Source: Hymenobacter negativus
GTDB lineage: Bacteria > Bacteroidota > Bacteroidia > Cytophagales > Hymenobacteraceae
NCBI RefSeq assembly: GCF_017571495.1
Contig: NZ_JAGETZ010000005.1
Coordinates: 248,001-312,000, forward strand
Direction of reading: 5' to 3'
DNA length: 64,000 nucleotides
Part shown: positions 17,463-25,836 of the stretch, piece by piece
Layout: the number at the start of each line of letters is the position of its first letter
How positions within the stretch are numbered: position 1 is the stretch's first letter
Position numbers and translations under genes: made by a program
The notes under the pieces: model-generated
Told to the model about the DNA's origin: nothing
Database searches by the model: none
The model's input: only the letters and a program-made list of their open reading frames with translations

Positions 17463-18932
17463 CTACAATTGCCACCACACCTTCGTGTTGATATCATCCG
17501 GTCCCTGGTCGGCCACGGCGGCCTGGTAATTTAATTGGTTCAGGCTCTGCACGTAGAGTGGGTAGTTGATGCGAGCGGGCATCCGGCGGTTGTTCTTCAG
17601 GCCGGGGCCGAGGGGCAGCACCGGGTGGCCCGTGCGGCGGTACTCAAACCACTGCTGAAAATCGGTGAAAAACAGCGCGTAATACTTCTGCAGATGAATT
17701 TGGTCGAGCTTAGTATCGAAGGTGCTGGTGGGCTCCCACTTCACGTCGGCGTTGGTGAGGAAGGGGCCGGGTACGGTGAGGCCCCAGAGCGTGATGCCGT
17801 TGGTGGCGCCGGTTTCGTAGTAGGTTTTGGCGTCGCCCGTAATCCAGCCGCGCAGGGCGGCTTCGGCCAGCAGCAGCTGCACCTCGGGGTAGTTGAGGAT
17901 GTTGCCGAGCAGCGGCTCGGTCATGAGCGTGGCGGGGTAGGTCGATTTGCCTACCGGAATCTGGGTGGGCAGGTAGCCACTCGGGATGCCCTCGTAGGTG
18001 CCGTTCGAGAGGGTGGCCCACTTGGCCAGGCGCGGGTCGTTCCACTCCACCAAGTTGTTGATGAAAAACTCGCTCATTGAGCTGAACGAGCTGAAATCGG
18101 CCGTGCGCCAGGTTTGGAAGGGCGACTGGTAGGGCGCGGTGCCGGTCCAGCGCAGAATGGCCGACTCCGCATTGCTGGCGATGAGCGGATAGTTGCCGGG
18201 GTTGGTGCTCACCATGTCGCGCAGCTTGGCCTGCGGGCTCAGGCCACCCGGCGCAATGGCGTCGGTCCGGTTCGACACGCGCATGAGCAGACGCAGGTAG
18301 AGCGAGTTGCCAAACTTGCGCCATTTCAGCGCGTTGCCTTGGAACAGCGGGTCGAGCTGCGACTGGTCGGCGGTGAGGTCGACGTTGGTTTTCAGCAGTT
18401 CGTTGGCTTCCTCCAGCTTCACAAACAGGTCGCGGTAGATGTCTTCCTGCCGGTCGAACTTCGGCTGCAGCTGCCCGGCGCGGCCCTGGATGGCCTCCGA
18501 ATACGGCACGTCGCCAAACGTATCCGTCAGCAGCGAAAACGTCCAGACTTCGCAGATGCGGGCAATGGCCATAAAGGTTTTGCTCTTCACCGCCGTCGCA
18601 CTCTGGTACATGTCGCGGAAATCGGTGAGCTGGGTATACCAGCCGTTCCACATGTAATCGGCCTCTGCCGGCCGGATGACGTAGCGGTGAAACTCGTCGT
18701 TATCGACCCGCGACACGTGCACCTGCATCAACTCGTTGGTGATGCGGAAAGCGCGGTCCATATTACGCTTCACCAAATCAGTAAGAGCCGGCGCCAGCAG
18801 CGTTTCGGGAATGACGTTGGGGTTTTGGTTGGGGTTGATGTTCATCTCCTCAAAGCCCTTGGTGCAGGCCGGCGCAGTAGCTAGGCCGGCAGCGGTGAGG
18901 AGCAGGAGGAACAGGCGGTTTAGGGTTTTCAC
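17463..18932 (-). CDS. SusD_2-type (SusD/RagB-like) lipoprotein
   Basis: 489 residues from GTG 18932. The frame is open to 19031 but that part is repeat sequence, and the signal peptide (VKTLNRLFLLLLTAAGLA, lipid Cys in TAPACTKGF) starts at the GTG. The mature start FEEMNINPNQNPNVIPETLLA is typical of the SusD_2 family, whose members partner with transporters having broader substrates than glycans. It follows the SusC gene directly on the same strand and forms its surface lid. Confidence 0.88.
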   Translation of the reverse strand: MKTLNRLFLLLLTAAGLATAPACTKGFEEMNINPNQNPNVIPETLLAPALTDLVKRNMDRAFRITNELMQVHVSRVDNDEFHRYVIRPAEADYMWNGWYTQLTDFRDMYQSATAVKSKTFMAIARICEVWTFSLLTDTFGDVPYSEAIQGRAGQLQPKFDRQEDIYRDLFVKLEEANELLKTNVDLTADQSQLDPLFQGNALKWRKFGNSLYLRLLMRVSNRTDAIAPGGLSPQAKLRDMVSTNPGNYPLIASNAESAILRWTGTAPYQSPFQTWRTADFSSFSSMSEFFINNLVEWNDPRLAKWATLSNGTYEGIPSGYLPTQIPVGKSTYPATLMTEPLLGNILNYPEVQLLLAEAALRGWITGDAKTYYETGATNGITLWGLTVPGPFLTNADVKWEPTSTFDTKLDQIHLQKYYALFFTDFQQWFEYRRTGHPVLPLGPGLKNNRRMPARINYPLYVQSLNQLNYQAAVADQGPDDINTKVWWQL

Positions 18933-18948
18933 GACGATGAAAGTGGAA

Positions 18949-19060
18949 TGTAGAGACGCGACACTTCGCGTCTCGTCGTTGCTGATGTTGTTTAGCCGGT
19001 GCAGTCCTGGTTGGTCAAAGGGACGTTCCACGACGAGACGCGAAGTGTCGCGTCTCTACA
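18949..19060. repeat. Family C inverted repeat, perfect 30-bp arms
   Basis: TGTAGAGACGCGACACTTCG plus CGTCTCGTCG at 18949-18978 pairs exactly with 19031-19060. Each arm is itself a small hairpin (GAGACGCGA...TCGCGTCTC). It lies between SusC and SusD_2 genes, where a hairpin could lower expression of the downstream partner. Confidence 0.88.
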
Positions 19061-19073
19061 CCGTTCTCGATTT

Positions 19074-22000
19074 CTAGATCCCCACCGTCAGGTTGATGCC
19101 CATGGTGCGGGTGCTCGGGAACTGTCCCAGCTCAAATCCCAGGTCAATGGTGCCGTCGTTCAGGGTGCCGAATTCGGGGTCGAAGGCGGGCCATTTAGTG
19201 AAAATGAACAGGTCGCGGCCGTAGAGGCCGATGGAGGCCTGGGTCAGCTTCAGCTTGCTCAGCAGCGTGGCGGGCAGGGCGTAGTCAAGGCGCATCTCGC
19301 GTAGCTTGATGAAGTCGGTGCGGAAGAGGTTGGCCTCCACGTTGTCGCGGCCGTAGTGGGCGGTGTAGTAGGCCGGGATGTCGGTGGCCACCACGTCGTT
19401 GGGGCGAAAGGTGCCGTCGCCGTTGGCAATCACGCCGTTGCCGATAATGCCGTTGTAGCGGCCCGGCAGCGTGAGGTTGCTCTTGCCCTGCTCGGCCAGC
19501 ACCGCGTTGGTCATCGAGTAGGCTTTGGCCCCAAACTGCCCATCGAACAAAATATTGAGACGCAGCTGCTTGTAGCTGAACTCGGTGCCGGCGCTGGCTT
19601 TCCACTGCGGCAGCGCGTTGCCGAGGTATTTGATTTCGTCGCCCAGCACGGGGTAGCCGTTCTGGTAGATAATCTGGCCGTCGGGGGCGCGCTCGTAGCC
19701 ACGCCCATAAATGGCGCCCATGCTGCCGCCGGGCCGCGCTTCCACTGAGCCACGGCCGCCGGGGCCGCGCTGCAATTGGTAAGTCAGCACGCTGTCGGCC
19801 AGGCTCACCACCTGGTTGCGGTTGGCGGTGAAGGTGCCGTAGGTCTTCCAGCTGAAGCCCTTGGGGCTCGTAATAATTTGGGCGTTGGCTTGAATTTCCA
19901 GGCCCTCGTTGCGCACCAGGCCGGCGTTCAGCACGGCGTAATTGTAGCCCGAAGCGCGGTCCACGGGCACCCGCAGAATCTGGTCGAAGGTATTGTTGCG
20001 ATACACCGCCACGTCGATGCCGATGCGGTTGCGCAGGAAGCGCAGGTCGGCGCCCAGCTCGATGCTTTCGGTGCGGCGGGGCTTCAGGTTGTCGTTGGCA
20101 ATGGCTTCGGGGTTGCTCAACCCCGAGGCAAAGCCCGAGGCTACCGCGTAGGTGTACGACGTGAGGTAGGGCGTGGTGGTGCCGCTGCCCACCTGCGCCA
20201 CCGAGGCCCGCAGCTTGGCAAACGACACGAATTCCGGCAGCGGCACCAGCGTCGAAACGATGGTGCTCAAACTGGCCGATGAGTAAAACGGCACCCGCGA
20301 GGCCTTCACCGACGTGGGCGTGGCCAGCGTGCTGGTCCAGTCCTGTCGCCCGGTCAGGTCGAGGTACAGGAAGTTGTTATAGCCCACGGTAGCCAGTCCG
20401 TAGAAGCTGTTCACCGCAAACTCGGCCCGGTAGGGCAGCGCCAGCGGCAGGTCGCGGCTGTTGGCGAAGGTGAACACGTCGGGGTAGAGCAGGCGCTCGG
20501 CGCGCAGCTCGTCCTTATTGTAGCGGTTGCGCAGGGTGCTGCCGCCGCCCGACAGGCTCGTCTCAAACTTGCCAAATTTGTGGGCGTACTGTAGCAGGAA
20601 ATCGTGGTTCATCTCCTGCGAGAAGATGTTCTGGGTGCGGTACATGCCCTCCTTGTACTTCTCGGTATCCTTCGGGCGCTGCTGCGAGCGGGCCTCGTAC
20701 GAAAAGTCCAGCGCCGAGCGCAGCATCAGGTTCCAGTCCTTGCCGAACTTGTAGTTCACCTGCACGTTGCCCGTGAGCGAGTTGCGGTTGCTCTTGTTTA
20801 GCATCTCCCGCGTAATCAGGTAGGGGTTATCCACCAGGCTGCTAAAGGGATAGCGCTGCGTAATGCCCGTCGCGCCCGGCGCCCAGTAGTCCTTTATCCA
20901 GCTCAAATCCGCGTTCGGCAGCTGAAACATGGTCCAGTACATAATCGTCTGGTTGTTGTAGCCGGTGCTGGGGAGGTTGTCGCTGTTGCGGTTGGTGTAG
21001 TTCACCTTGGTCGACACCGTGAGCCGGTCGGTAATCTTCTGGCTGGCCGACAGCGCCACGGTGTTGCGGTCGTAGCCCGTGTTCGGGATAATCCAGGTAT
21101 TCTGGAGGTTAGTCAGCGAGAGGCGCACGGCCGTGCGGTCGGTGCCGCCGTCCAGGGCAATGGTGTTGGTAAAGGTTTTGCCGGTTTGGAAGAAGTCCTT
21201 GCGGTTGTTTTTGTAGGGCACCCAGGGCGTGCGCTCGGCGCCGGTAGTATTGGTAGCTGGGTCATATTGGAAGAACGACTGCCCGTTGAATTTCGGCCCC
21301 CAGGCCGAGCTGGTGCTGCGGGTGCTGGGTCCGTCGGCGGTGGCATTGTAGGAGTAGTAATTCTCGCCCGCCGCGCCCTGGCCGTACTCATATTGAAAGT
21401 CGGGCCAGCGCGAAATCTGGTCCAGCGCCGCGTTCGAGTTGAAGGTGACACCAATGCCTTTCTTGCGCGCCTTGCCCGATTTGGTGGTGATGATGACCGC
21501 GCCGTTGCCGCCGCGCGCGCCGTACAGCGCCGTGGCCGCGGGCCCCTTCAGCACCGTCACCGACTCAATGTCCTCGGGGTTGATGTCGTTGAGGCTGGTG
21601 CCGAAATCGACCGGCGACTCCGATTGCAGGTAGGCCGTGCTGCCGTTGCCGGTGTTGCGGTTGCTGCCGCCCAGCACCACGCCATCTACGACGATAAGCG
21701 CATCATTATCACCCGCCAGCGAGCTTTCGCCGCGCAGCACAATCTTGTTCGAGCCGGCCGGGCCGCCGCCCGAGCGCACCAGGTTCAGCCCCGCCACCTT
21801 GCCCGAGAGCGCATCGGTCCAGTTGTTGGATTTGGCTTCGGTAAGCTGCTCGTTGCTCACCTGCGTCACGGAGTAGCCCAGCGCTTTCTCCTCCCGCTTG
21901 ATGCCCAGCGCCGTCACCACCACTTCGTCGAGGCTGGTCACGTCCTCGCGCAGGGTCACGTCGTACCTGTTGTCGCCGCCCACCGTCAGCTCCTGCTGCA

Positions 22001-22544
22001 CGAAGCCGATGAAGGAGAAAATCAGCACGTTGCCGGGCTGCGCGGCCAACTCATAGCTGCCATCCGCATCAGTAATAGTGCCCGTGGTGCTGTCCTTGAT
22101 GCGGACGGAAACGCCCGGTAGACCACCGCCTTTGGCGTCCACCACGCGGCCCTTCACGGGCGCGGCTTTGCGCGTTTCGTCCGCCTTCACCAGAATGCGC
22201 TTCTGCTGCATGGTGAACTGCACACCGGCCTGCGGCGCCACCAGGTCGAGCACGGCGCCGAGGGTGCTGTGCGGGGCGTCTACGCTGATTTTACGGCCTA
22301 GCAGCCCGGCTTGGTCCACGTATAGAAACCGGTAGCCAGTTTGCTGCTCGATGCTGGCGAACACCTCGGCCAGCGGCTGCTGGTGCACCGTGAGGACGCA
22401 GGGCGTAGCGGCGGGCTCGTCCTGCACTGCGGCCAGCCCCGTGGCCGTAGCAAAGCCGGGCACGGGGCTCAGGGCGGTCAGGCTCAGGCCCAGCAGGGCG
22501 CGCCGGTAGCGCCGCCCCGTTCGGGAGTACCTCGTTTTGGTCAT
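19074..22544 (-). CDS. SusC-family TonB-dependent transporter with N-terminal STN signalling domain
   Basis: 1156 residues, longer than a simple SusC because of an STN domain at about residues 45-120 (VHQQPLAEVFASIEQQTGYR and TLGAVLDLVAPQAGVQF). A carboxypeptidase-like domain (GRVVDAKGGGLPGVSVRIKD) follows. The plug begins around VVVTALGIKREEKALGY, and the barrel ends at INLTVGI. STN domains pass the substrate signal to a FecR anti-sigma factor, and fecR and ECF sigma genes sit just upstream. Downstream phosphatase and GDPD genes suggest a phosphate-containing organic substrate; this is inference. Confidence 0.93.
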   Translation of the reverse strand: MTKTRYSRTGRRYRRALLGLSLTALSPVPGFATATGLAAVQDEPAATPCVLTVHQQPLAEVFASIEQQTGYRFLYVDQAGLLGRKISVDAPHSTLGAVLDLVAPQAGVQFTMQQKRILVKADETRKAAPVKGRVVDAKGGGLPGVSVRIKDSTTGTITDADGSYELAAQPGNVLIFSFIGFVQQELTVGGDNRYDVTLREDVTSLDEVVVTALGIKREEKALGYSVTQVSNEQLTEAKSNNWTDALSGKVAGLNLVRSGGGPAGSNKIVLRGESSLAGDNDALIVVDGVVLGGSNRNTGNGSTAYLQSESPVDFGTSLNDINPEDIESVTVLKGPAATALYGARGGNGAVIITTKSGKARKKGIGVTFNSNAALDQISRWPDFQYEYGQGAAGENYYSYNATADGPSTRSTSSAWGPKFNGQSFFQYDPATNTTGAERTPWVPYKNNRKDFFQTGKTFTNTIALDGGTDRTAVRLSLTNLQNTWIIPNTGYDRNTVALSASQKITDRLTVSTKVNYTNRNSDNLPSTGYNNQTIMYWTMFQLPNADLSWIKDYWAPGATGITQRYPFSSLVDNPYLITREMLNKSNRNSLTGNVQVNYKFGKDWNLMLRSALDFSYEARSQQRPKDTEKYKEGMYRTQNIFSQEMNHDFLLQYAHKFGKFETSLSGGGSTLRNRYNKDELRAERLLYPDVFTFANSRDLPLALPYRAEFAVNSFYGLATVGYNNFLYLDLTGRQDWTSTLATPTSVKASRVPFYSSASLSTIVSTLVPLPEFVSFAKLRASVAQVGSGTTTPYLTSYTYAVASGFASGLSNPEAIANDNLKPRRTESIELGADLRFLRNRIGIDVAVYRNNTFDQILRVPVDRASGYNYAVLNAGLVRNEGLEIQANAQIITSPKGFSWKTYGTFTANRNQVVSLADSVLTYQLQRGPGGRGSVEARPGGSMGAIYGRGYERAPDGQIIYQNGYPVLGDEIKYLGNALPQWKASAGTEFSYKQLRLNILFDGQFGAKAYSMTNAVLAEQGKSNLTLPGRYNGIIGNGVIANGDGTFRPNDVVATDIPAYYTAHYGRDNVEANLFRTDFIKLREMRLDYALPATLLSKLKLTQASIGLYGRDLFIFTKWPAFDPEFGTLNDGTIDLGFELGQFPSTRTMGINLTVGI

Positions 22545-22600
22545 AAGTTTGTGCGTGAGCGTTGTTAAGTGCTAATCGGATTTAGGGACTCTCCACCTCG

Positions 22601-22626
22601 CCGGCAGGTACGAACTGCCGGTTTTT
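22601..22626 (+). terminator. Hairpin with T tract between fecR and susC, + strand
   Basis: CCGGCAG, 7-base loop, CTGCCGG, then TTTTT on the + strand. All nearby genes run on the - strand, where the hairpin has no T tract. It may end antisense transcripts or reduce read-through; its role is unclear. Confidence 0.45.
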
Positions 22627-22675
22627 GCCTGGGAGGCAGCGGGTTGGCGCCTGCTGCTTTCCTTTTGAAAAAGCA

Positions 22676-23680
22676 TCATTCAGCGGCGTTTCCGCTGGTT
22701 GGTTGCTGTAGGTAAATCACCTGGCCCTCGCGCCGGTAGCTCAGCGGGCCAGCTAGTTGCAGGGCGGCCAGTACGGCCGGGAGGGGTTCGTTTTCGAAAG
22801 TGGCCCAGAGGCGAACCTCGGCCGTGGCGGCATCGGCAAACACCAGCTTCACGCCGTACAGGCGCTCAATCTGGCCGGCCACGTCGCCCAGCTTCTCGTT
22901 GCGAAACACCAGCTTGTTGGTGCGCCAGCCCGTCACCTTTGCCGCGTCGAACGACTGCCGGTAGATGTGGCCCGTGGCGTGCTCGGCCCGCAGCTGCTGG
23001 CCCGGTGCGAGCAGGTAATGCTCCTGCCTGTCAAACACCTCCACCTTGCCTTCCACTAGCGAAACGGCCGTTTGCCCCGCCCCGTGCACGGCGCTGACGT
23101 TAAACTTGGTGCCCAGCACCTGCGTCACCCAGGTGCCGCTGTGCACCCGAAACGGCCGGTGCGGATTCTTGCTGACTTCAAAAAAAGCCTCGCCCTCCAG
23201 GTACACTTCGCGGTTGGTGTCGCTGAATTTGGCCGGGTAGCGCAGCTGGCTTTGCGGCGCCAGCGTCACCAGTGAGCCATCGGGCAGACGCACCTGTTGC
23301 TTTTGGCCCGCCATCGTCCGGCAGGTTTGGTAGGCTACCGCCGGGCTGGGCTTCAGATAAGCGTATCCGCCACCAACCAAGCCCACCAGCAGCAGCATGG
23401 CCACGAACTGATGCCGACGCGCCATGCGCCACCGGCGGGCAGGTGCAACAGGCTGGGGCGCCGACTGGGCCAGTCGGGCTTTCACGCTACGGAGCGCGAC
23501 GGCGGTTTCGGGCGTGGCGGTGGGCGTCTGGCTGCGTTGCCACACGGCTTTTAGCTGCTCGAACGTGCGTTCGTTTTCCGGCGATTGAGCGACCCAGGTA
23601 GCCAGTTGTGTGTTCTCGTCCGACGACGTTTGCCGGGCCAGGTAGCGGGTGATGAGCAGGTAGATTTCTTCTAATTCCAC
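22676..23680 (-). CDS. FecR-family anti-sigma factor
   Basis: 334 residues. The cytoplasmic N-terminal part (1-85) has the acidic LARQTSSDENTQLATWVAQS type sequence that binds sigma. A single membrane helix follows (FVAMLLLVGLVGGGYAYL), then the FecR domain (VRLPDGSLVTLAPQSQLRYP, EVYLEGEAFFEVSKN, TQVLGTKFNVSAV) and a C-terminal DUF4974-like domain (LVFRNEKLGDVAGQIERLYG). It holds the ECF sigma factor encoded at 24518-25087 until the STN-type SusC at 19074 signals substrate binding. A broken MOSC gene lies between it and the sigma gene, which is unusual for this module. Confidence 0.93.
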   Translation of the reverse strand: MELEEIYLLITRYLARQTSSDENTQLATWVAQSPENERTFEQLKAVWQRSQTPTATPETAVALRSVKARLAQSAPQPVAPARRWRMARRHQFVAMLLLVGLVGGGYAYLKPSPAVAYQTCRTMAGQKQQVRLPDGSLVTLAPQSQLRYPAKFSDTNREVYLEGEAFFEVSKNPHRPFRVHSGTWVTQVLGTKFNVSAVHGAGQTAVSLVEGKVEVFDRQEHYLLAPGQQLRAEHATGHIYRQSFDAAKVTGWRTNKLVFRNEKLGDVAGQIERLYGVKLVFADAATAEVRLWATFENEPLPAVLAALQLAGPLSYRREGQVIYLQQPTSGNAAE

Positions 23681-23827
23681 AGGGCAGCACGGGCCGAACT
23701 GGCTCCGTATGCCTCAAAGACGCCGCCGCCCGCGCACCTCGTGACACGGGAAATCAAGCATAACCGAAGGGTAACAACCGTAACGCTAGCGTAATACGAG
23801 TCCCTGCACCTGCCCCGTAAGAAACCG

Positions 23828-24464
23828 CTAAAGCGCCGCCTGAATTTCGCGGAATGCCCGCTGCCAAAAAGCCGGCAAAACCGGTACCGCCAGAATGGCC
23901 CGCACCTGCGCGGCATCCTTATCCGGCAACCAGAAATTATCAACTACCTGCTGCACGGTTACCGCGTGAGCCGACGGTTCCAGCAGCGTGATGGCATCAC
24001 CGACTTGCAGGACGCCTTGCTCCAGCACCCGGAAATAGATGCCGCTACGCCGGGCACGCACGAACTGCTTCACCATCCCGGCATCATTGAGCCGGATGCC
24101 CTGCTTGTAGCACGGCATGCGCGGCTGCACGGCCATGAGCACCGCCGTCCCCACCCGAAACAAGTCACCGATGCAAACCTGCGTTTCCAACAAGCCGCTG
24201 GTGGTCAGGTTCTCCCCAAAGGCAGCATCTGTCAGCTGGCACGATGTCGCGCCAGTAATCGTAATGCTCCAGCGCATAGGCGTACACCGACTTGTCAGGG
24301 CCGCCGTGCACGCGCAAGTCGGCCTGGCCATCGCCTTCCAAGTGCTTGGCCAGTACCCGCACGGGGCCGCTTACGGGCTGCTTGAAAATGCCGGTTTTCA
24401 CGGGCTGGCCTTCCCACAGAATCTCCCGTGGCAGGCCTACATTAACGGAGGAGATGCGCATCAT
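23828..24464 (-). pseudogene. MOSC-domain protein (YiiM-like), frameshifted
   Basis: Two overlapping frames together make one YiiM-type protein of about 210 residues. The first (from ATG 24464) reads ISSVNVGLPREILWEGQPV, DGQADLRVHGGPDKSVYAYA and HYDYWRDIVPA. The second carries on with DAAFGENLTTSGLLETQV, QPRMPCYKQGIRL and RRSGIYFRVLEQG. The switch lies near 24225-24245 and needs one inserted or two missing bases. Family members bind sulfur or molybdenum cofactors and handle hydroxylaminopurine detoxification. Coding sequence is otherwise well conserved, so it is a recent break or a sequencing error. Confidence 0.8.
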
Positions 24465-24517
24465 GACCAAAAGTAGCCACTTTCCACTGGTGGGCCGCTA
24501 TCCAACCTGTCGCCAGG

Positions 24518-25087
24518 CTATCGGGCGCCGGACACCTGTAGCGCCTCTTTCAAAAAGCGCAGGGCCCGGAACATATGCGTCTTCACCGAATTGATGGAAA
24601 TGCCCAGCAACGTCGCAATTTCCTCATACGTCAGGTTGCCGTCGCGGTGCAGCTGGAAAACCTGGCGGGTACGCTCCGGCAGCCGCTCTATAAAGTTGAA
24701 CAGTTGAGAATTTAGCTCCTGAAAAACCAGCAGTTGGTCCGGTTGCAGGTAAGCGTCTTCGGACTGATGCAGCGGCAGTTCCTCCTCCGCCTCAATAATG
24801 CTGCGTCGCTGCTGCCGGAGCTTGTCAAAGCTGCGGTGCTTCACAGCCGCGTAGAGGTAGGACGCCAGCGAGCCTTGTACGTGGAGCTGTGCGCGGCTGG
24901 TCCAAATGGCGCAAAAGGTGTCGGCCACCACGTCTTCGGCGGCGTCGGTGGGGTAGGGGAGCAGGCTCTTGGCGTAGCGCAGCAGCCCGGCGTAGTGGCG
25001 GGTAAACAGCGCATCAAAAGCCGCTTCATTGCCCGAAGCAAGCGCTTCGAGGTACTGCTTGTCAGAAGAAGTAAGTGCGAACATCAT
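24518..25087 (-). CDS. ECF-type RNA polymerase sigma-70 factor (Bacteroidota FecI-like)
   Basis: About 189 residues from ATG 25087 (a TTG 12 bp earlier is possible). Region 2 is visible as GNEAAFDALFTRHYAGLLRY and DAAEDVVADTFCAIW, region 4 as LPERTRQVFQLHRDGNLTYE and EIATLLGISINSVKTHMFRA with its helix-turn-helix. It directs RNA polymerase to the promoter of the STN-type SusC operon when FecR (22676) releases it. Together with FecR and SusC it forms a transmembrane signalling cascade for substrate-induced expression. Confidence 0.93.
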   Translation of the reverse strand: MMFALTSSDKQYLEALASGNEAAFDALFTRHYAGLLRYAKSLLPYPTDAAEDVVADTFCAIWTSRAQLHVQGSLASYLYAAVKHRSFDKLRQQRRSIIEAEEELPLHQSEDAYLQPDQLLVFQELNSQLFNFIERLPERTRQVFQLHRDGNLTYEEIATLLGISINSVKTHMFRALRFLKEALQVSGAR

Positions 25088-25176
25088 ACCAGTAGACAAA
25101 GCTACCGGCGACGTAAGGCGGGCAAGTTACCGCTTTGTTACGGTATGGTTAATCTGGGTTTGGATTGGGTTTGGAC

Positions 25177-25264
25177 TGTAGAGGCGCGACATTTCGCGTT
25201 GCCTGCTTGCGCCGTTATTGATAAATTTTTCAACCGCGAGACGCGAAGCGCTGTGTCTCTATAC
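25177..25264. repeat. Family C inverted repeat, degenerate copy
   Basis: TGTAGAGGCGCGACATTTCG on the left and GCGAGACGCGAAGCGCTGTG then TCTCTATACA on the right match the arms of the 18949 copy with several substitutions. It lies between the sigma gene and the end of lutC and marks a change of gene group. Confidence 0.6.
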
Positions 25265-25266
25265 AC

Positions 25267-25836
25267 CTAATACACCAGCACTACCAAGCTGCGCGCCCCG
25301 TGCGCTCCAATGACTAGCGACTGCTCAATATCGGCCGTTTTGGATGGCCCGGCCACAAACTTGCCATAACCGCCCGTATTCGGCAATTGCGCATAGGCTT
25401 GGTGCATAGTGGCCACAATGCGCCGGTGGTCGAGCACCAGCGCCAGATGCTGCGTGATGGTGGGCAAGGCCCGGTTCAGCATGTTCACCTCGGGCAGCCA
25501 GACCGCGCCGTTTTCAGCCACCCCAATCTCGCCCTGCAACACGGCCAGGTCGATGTCGGCCAGCACATCGGTGGGCGTTTGGGCATCTACCGCGACCGTA
25601 GCAGTGGCCAGAGTTGAGGCCTTCAGCTTGGCTTCCGGAAAAAGCTGGCGCAACGTTTCCTCCAGCTCATTCAGGCCGGCCATCCGCACCACGGTGCCGC
25701 CAATACCCGTGAGCACGGTCGTGAACCGCTCAATGGTGGCTTCGCCGCCAAAGTCGGGCACGGTGGGCAGCGGCAGTTCCTCCGGTTTGTTGGCCTTGGT
25801 GGCGGCTAGAATTCGTTCGCGGGAAGTGGTGCTCAT
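25267..25836 (-). CDS. lutC: Lactate utilisation protein LutC
   Basis: 189 residues from ATG 25836. The frame extends to 26070 but those codons overlap lutB in another phase. It is a LUD-domain (YkgG/DUF162) protein: SRERILAATKANKPEELPLP at the N-terminus and GEIGVAENGAVWLPE, the conserved LUD-domain loop. LutC is a subunit of the L-lactate dehydrogenase iron-sulfur complex LutABC in the cytoplasm. Its ATG overlaps the lutB stop by 4 bases, so the two are translationally coupled. It ends the rhamnose/lactate gene series. Confidence 0.92.
   Translation of the reverse strand: MSTTSRERILAATKANKPEELPLPTVPDFGGEATIERFTTVLTGIGGTVVRMAGLNELEETLRQLFPEAKLKASTLATATVAVDAQTPTDVLADIDLAVLQGEIGVAENGAVWLPEVNMLNRALPTITQHLALVLDHRRIVATMHQAYAQLPNTGGYGKFVAGPSKTADIEQSLVIGAHGARSLVVLVY

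Noticed and set aside
22576..22610. CAGGAG-like GTGGAGAGTC on the - strand upstream of the STN-type SusC
   Set aside because: It matches 7 of 10 core bases but no TTTG-like box occurs at either expected distance, and this gene is better explained by ECF sigma control.
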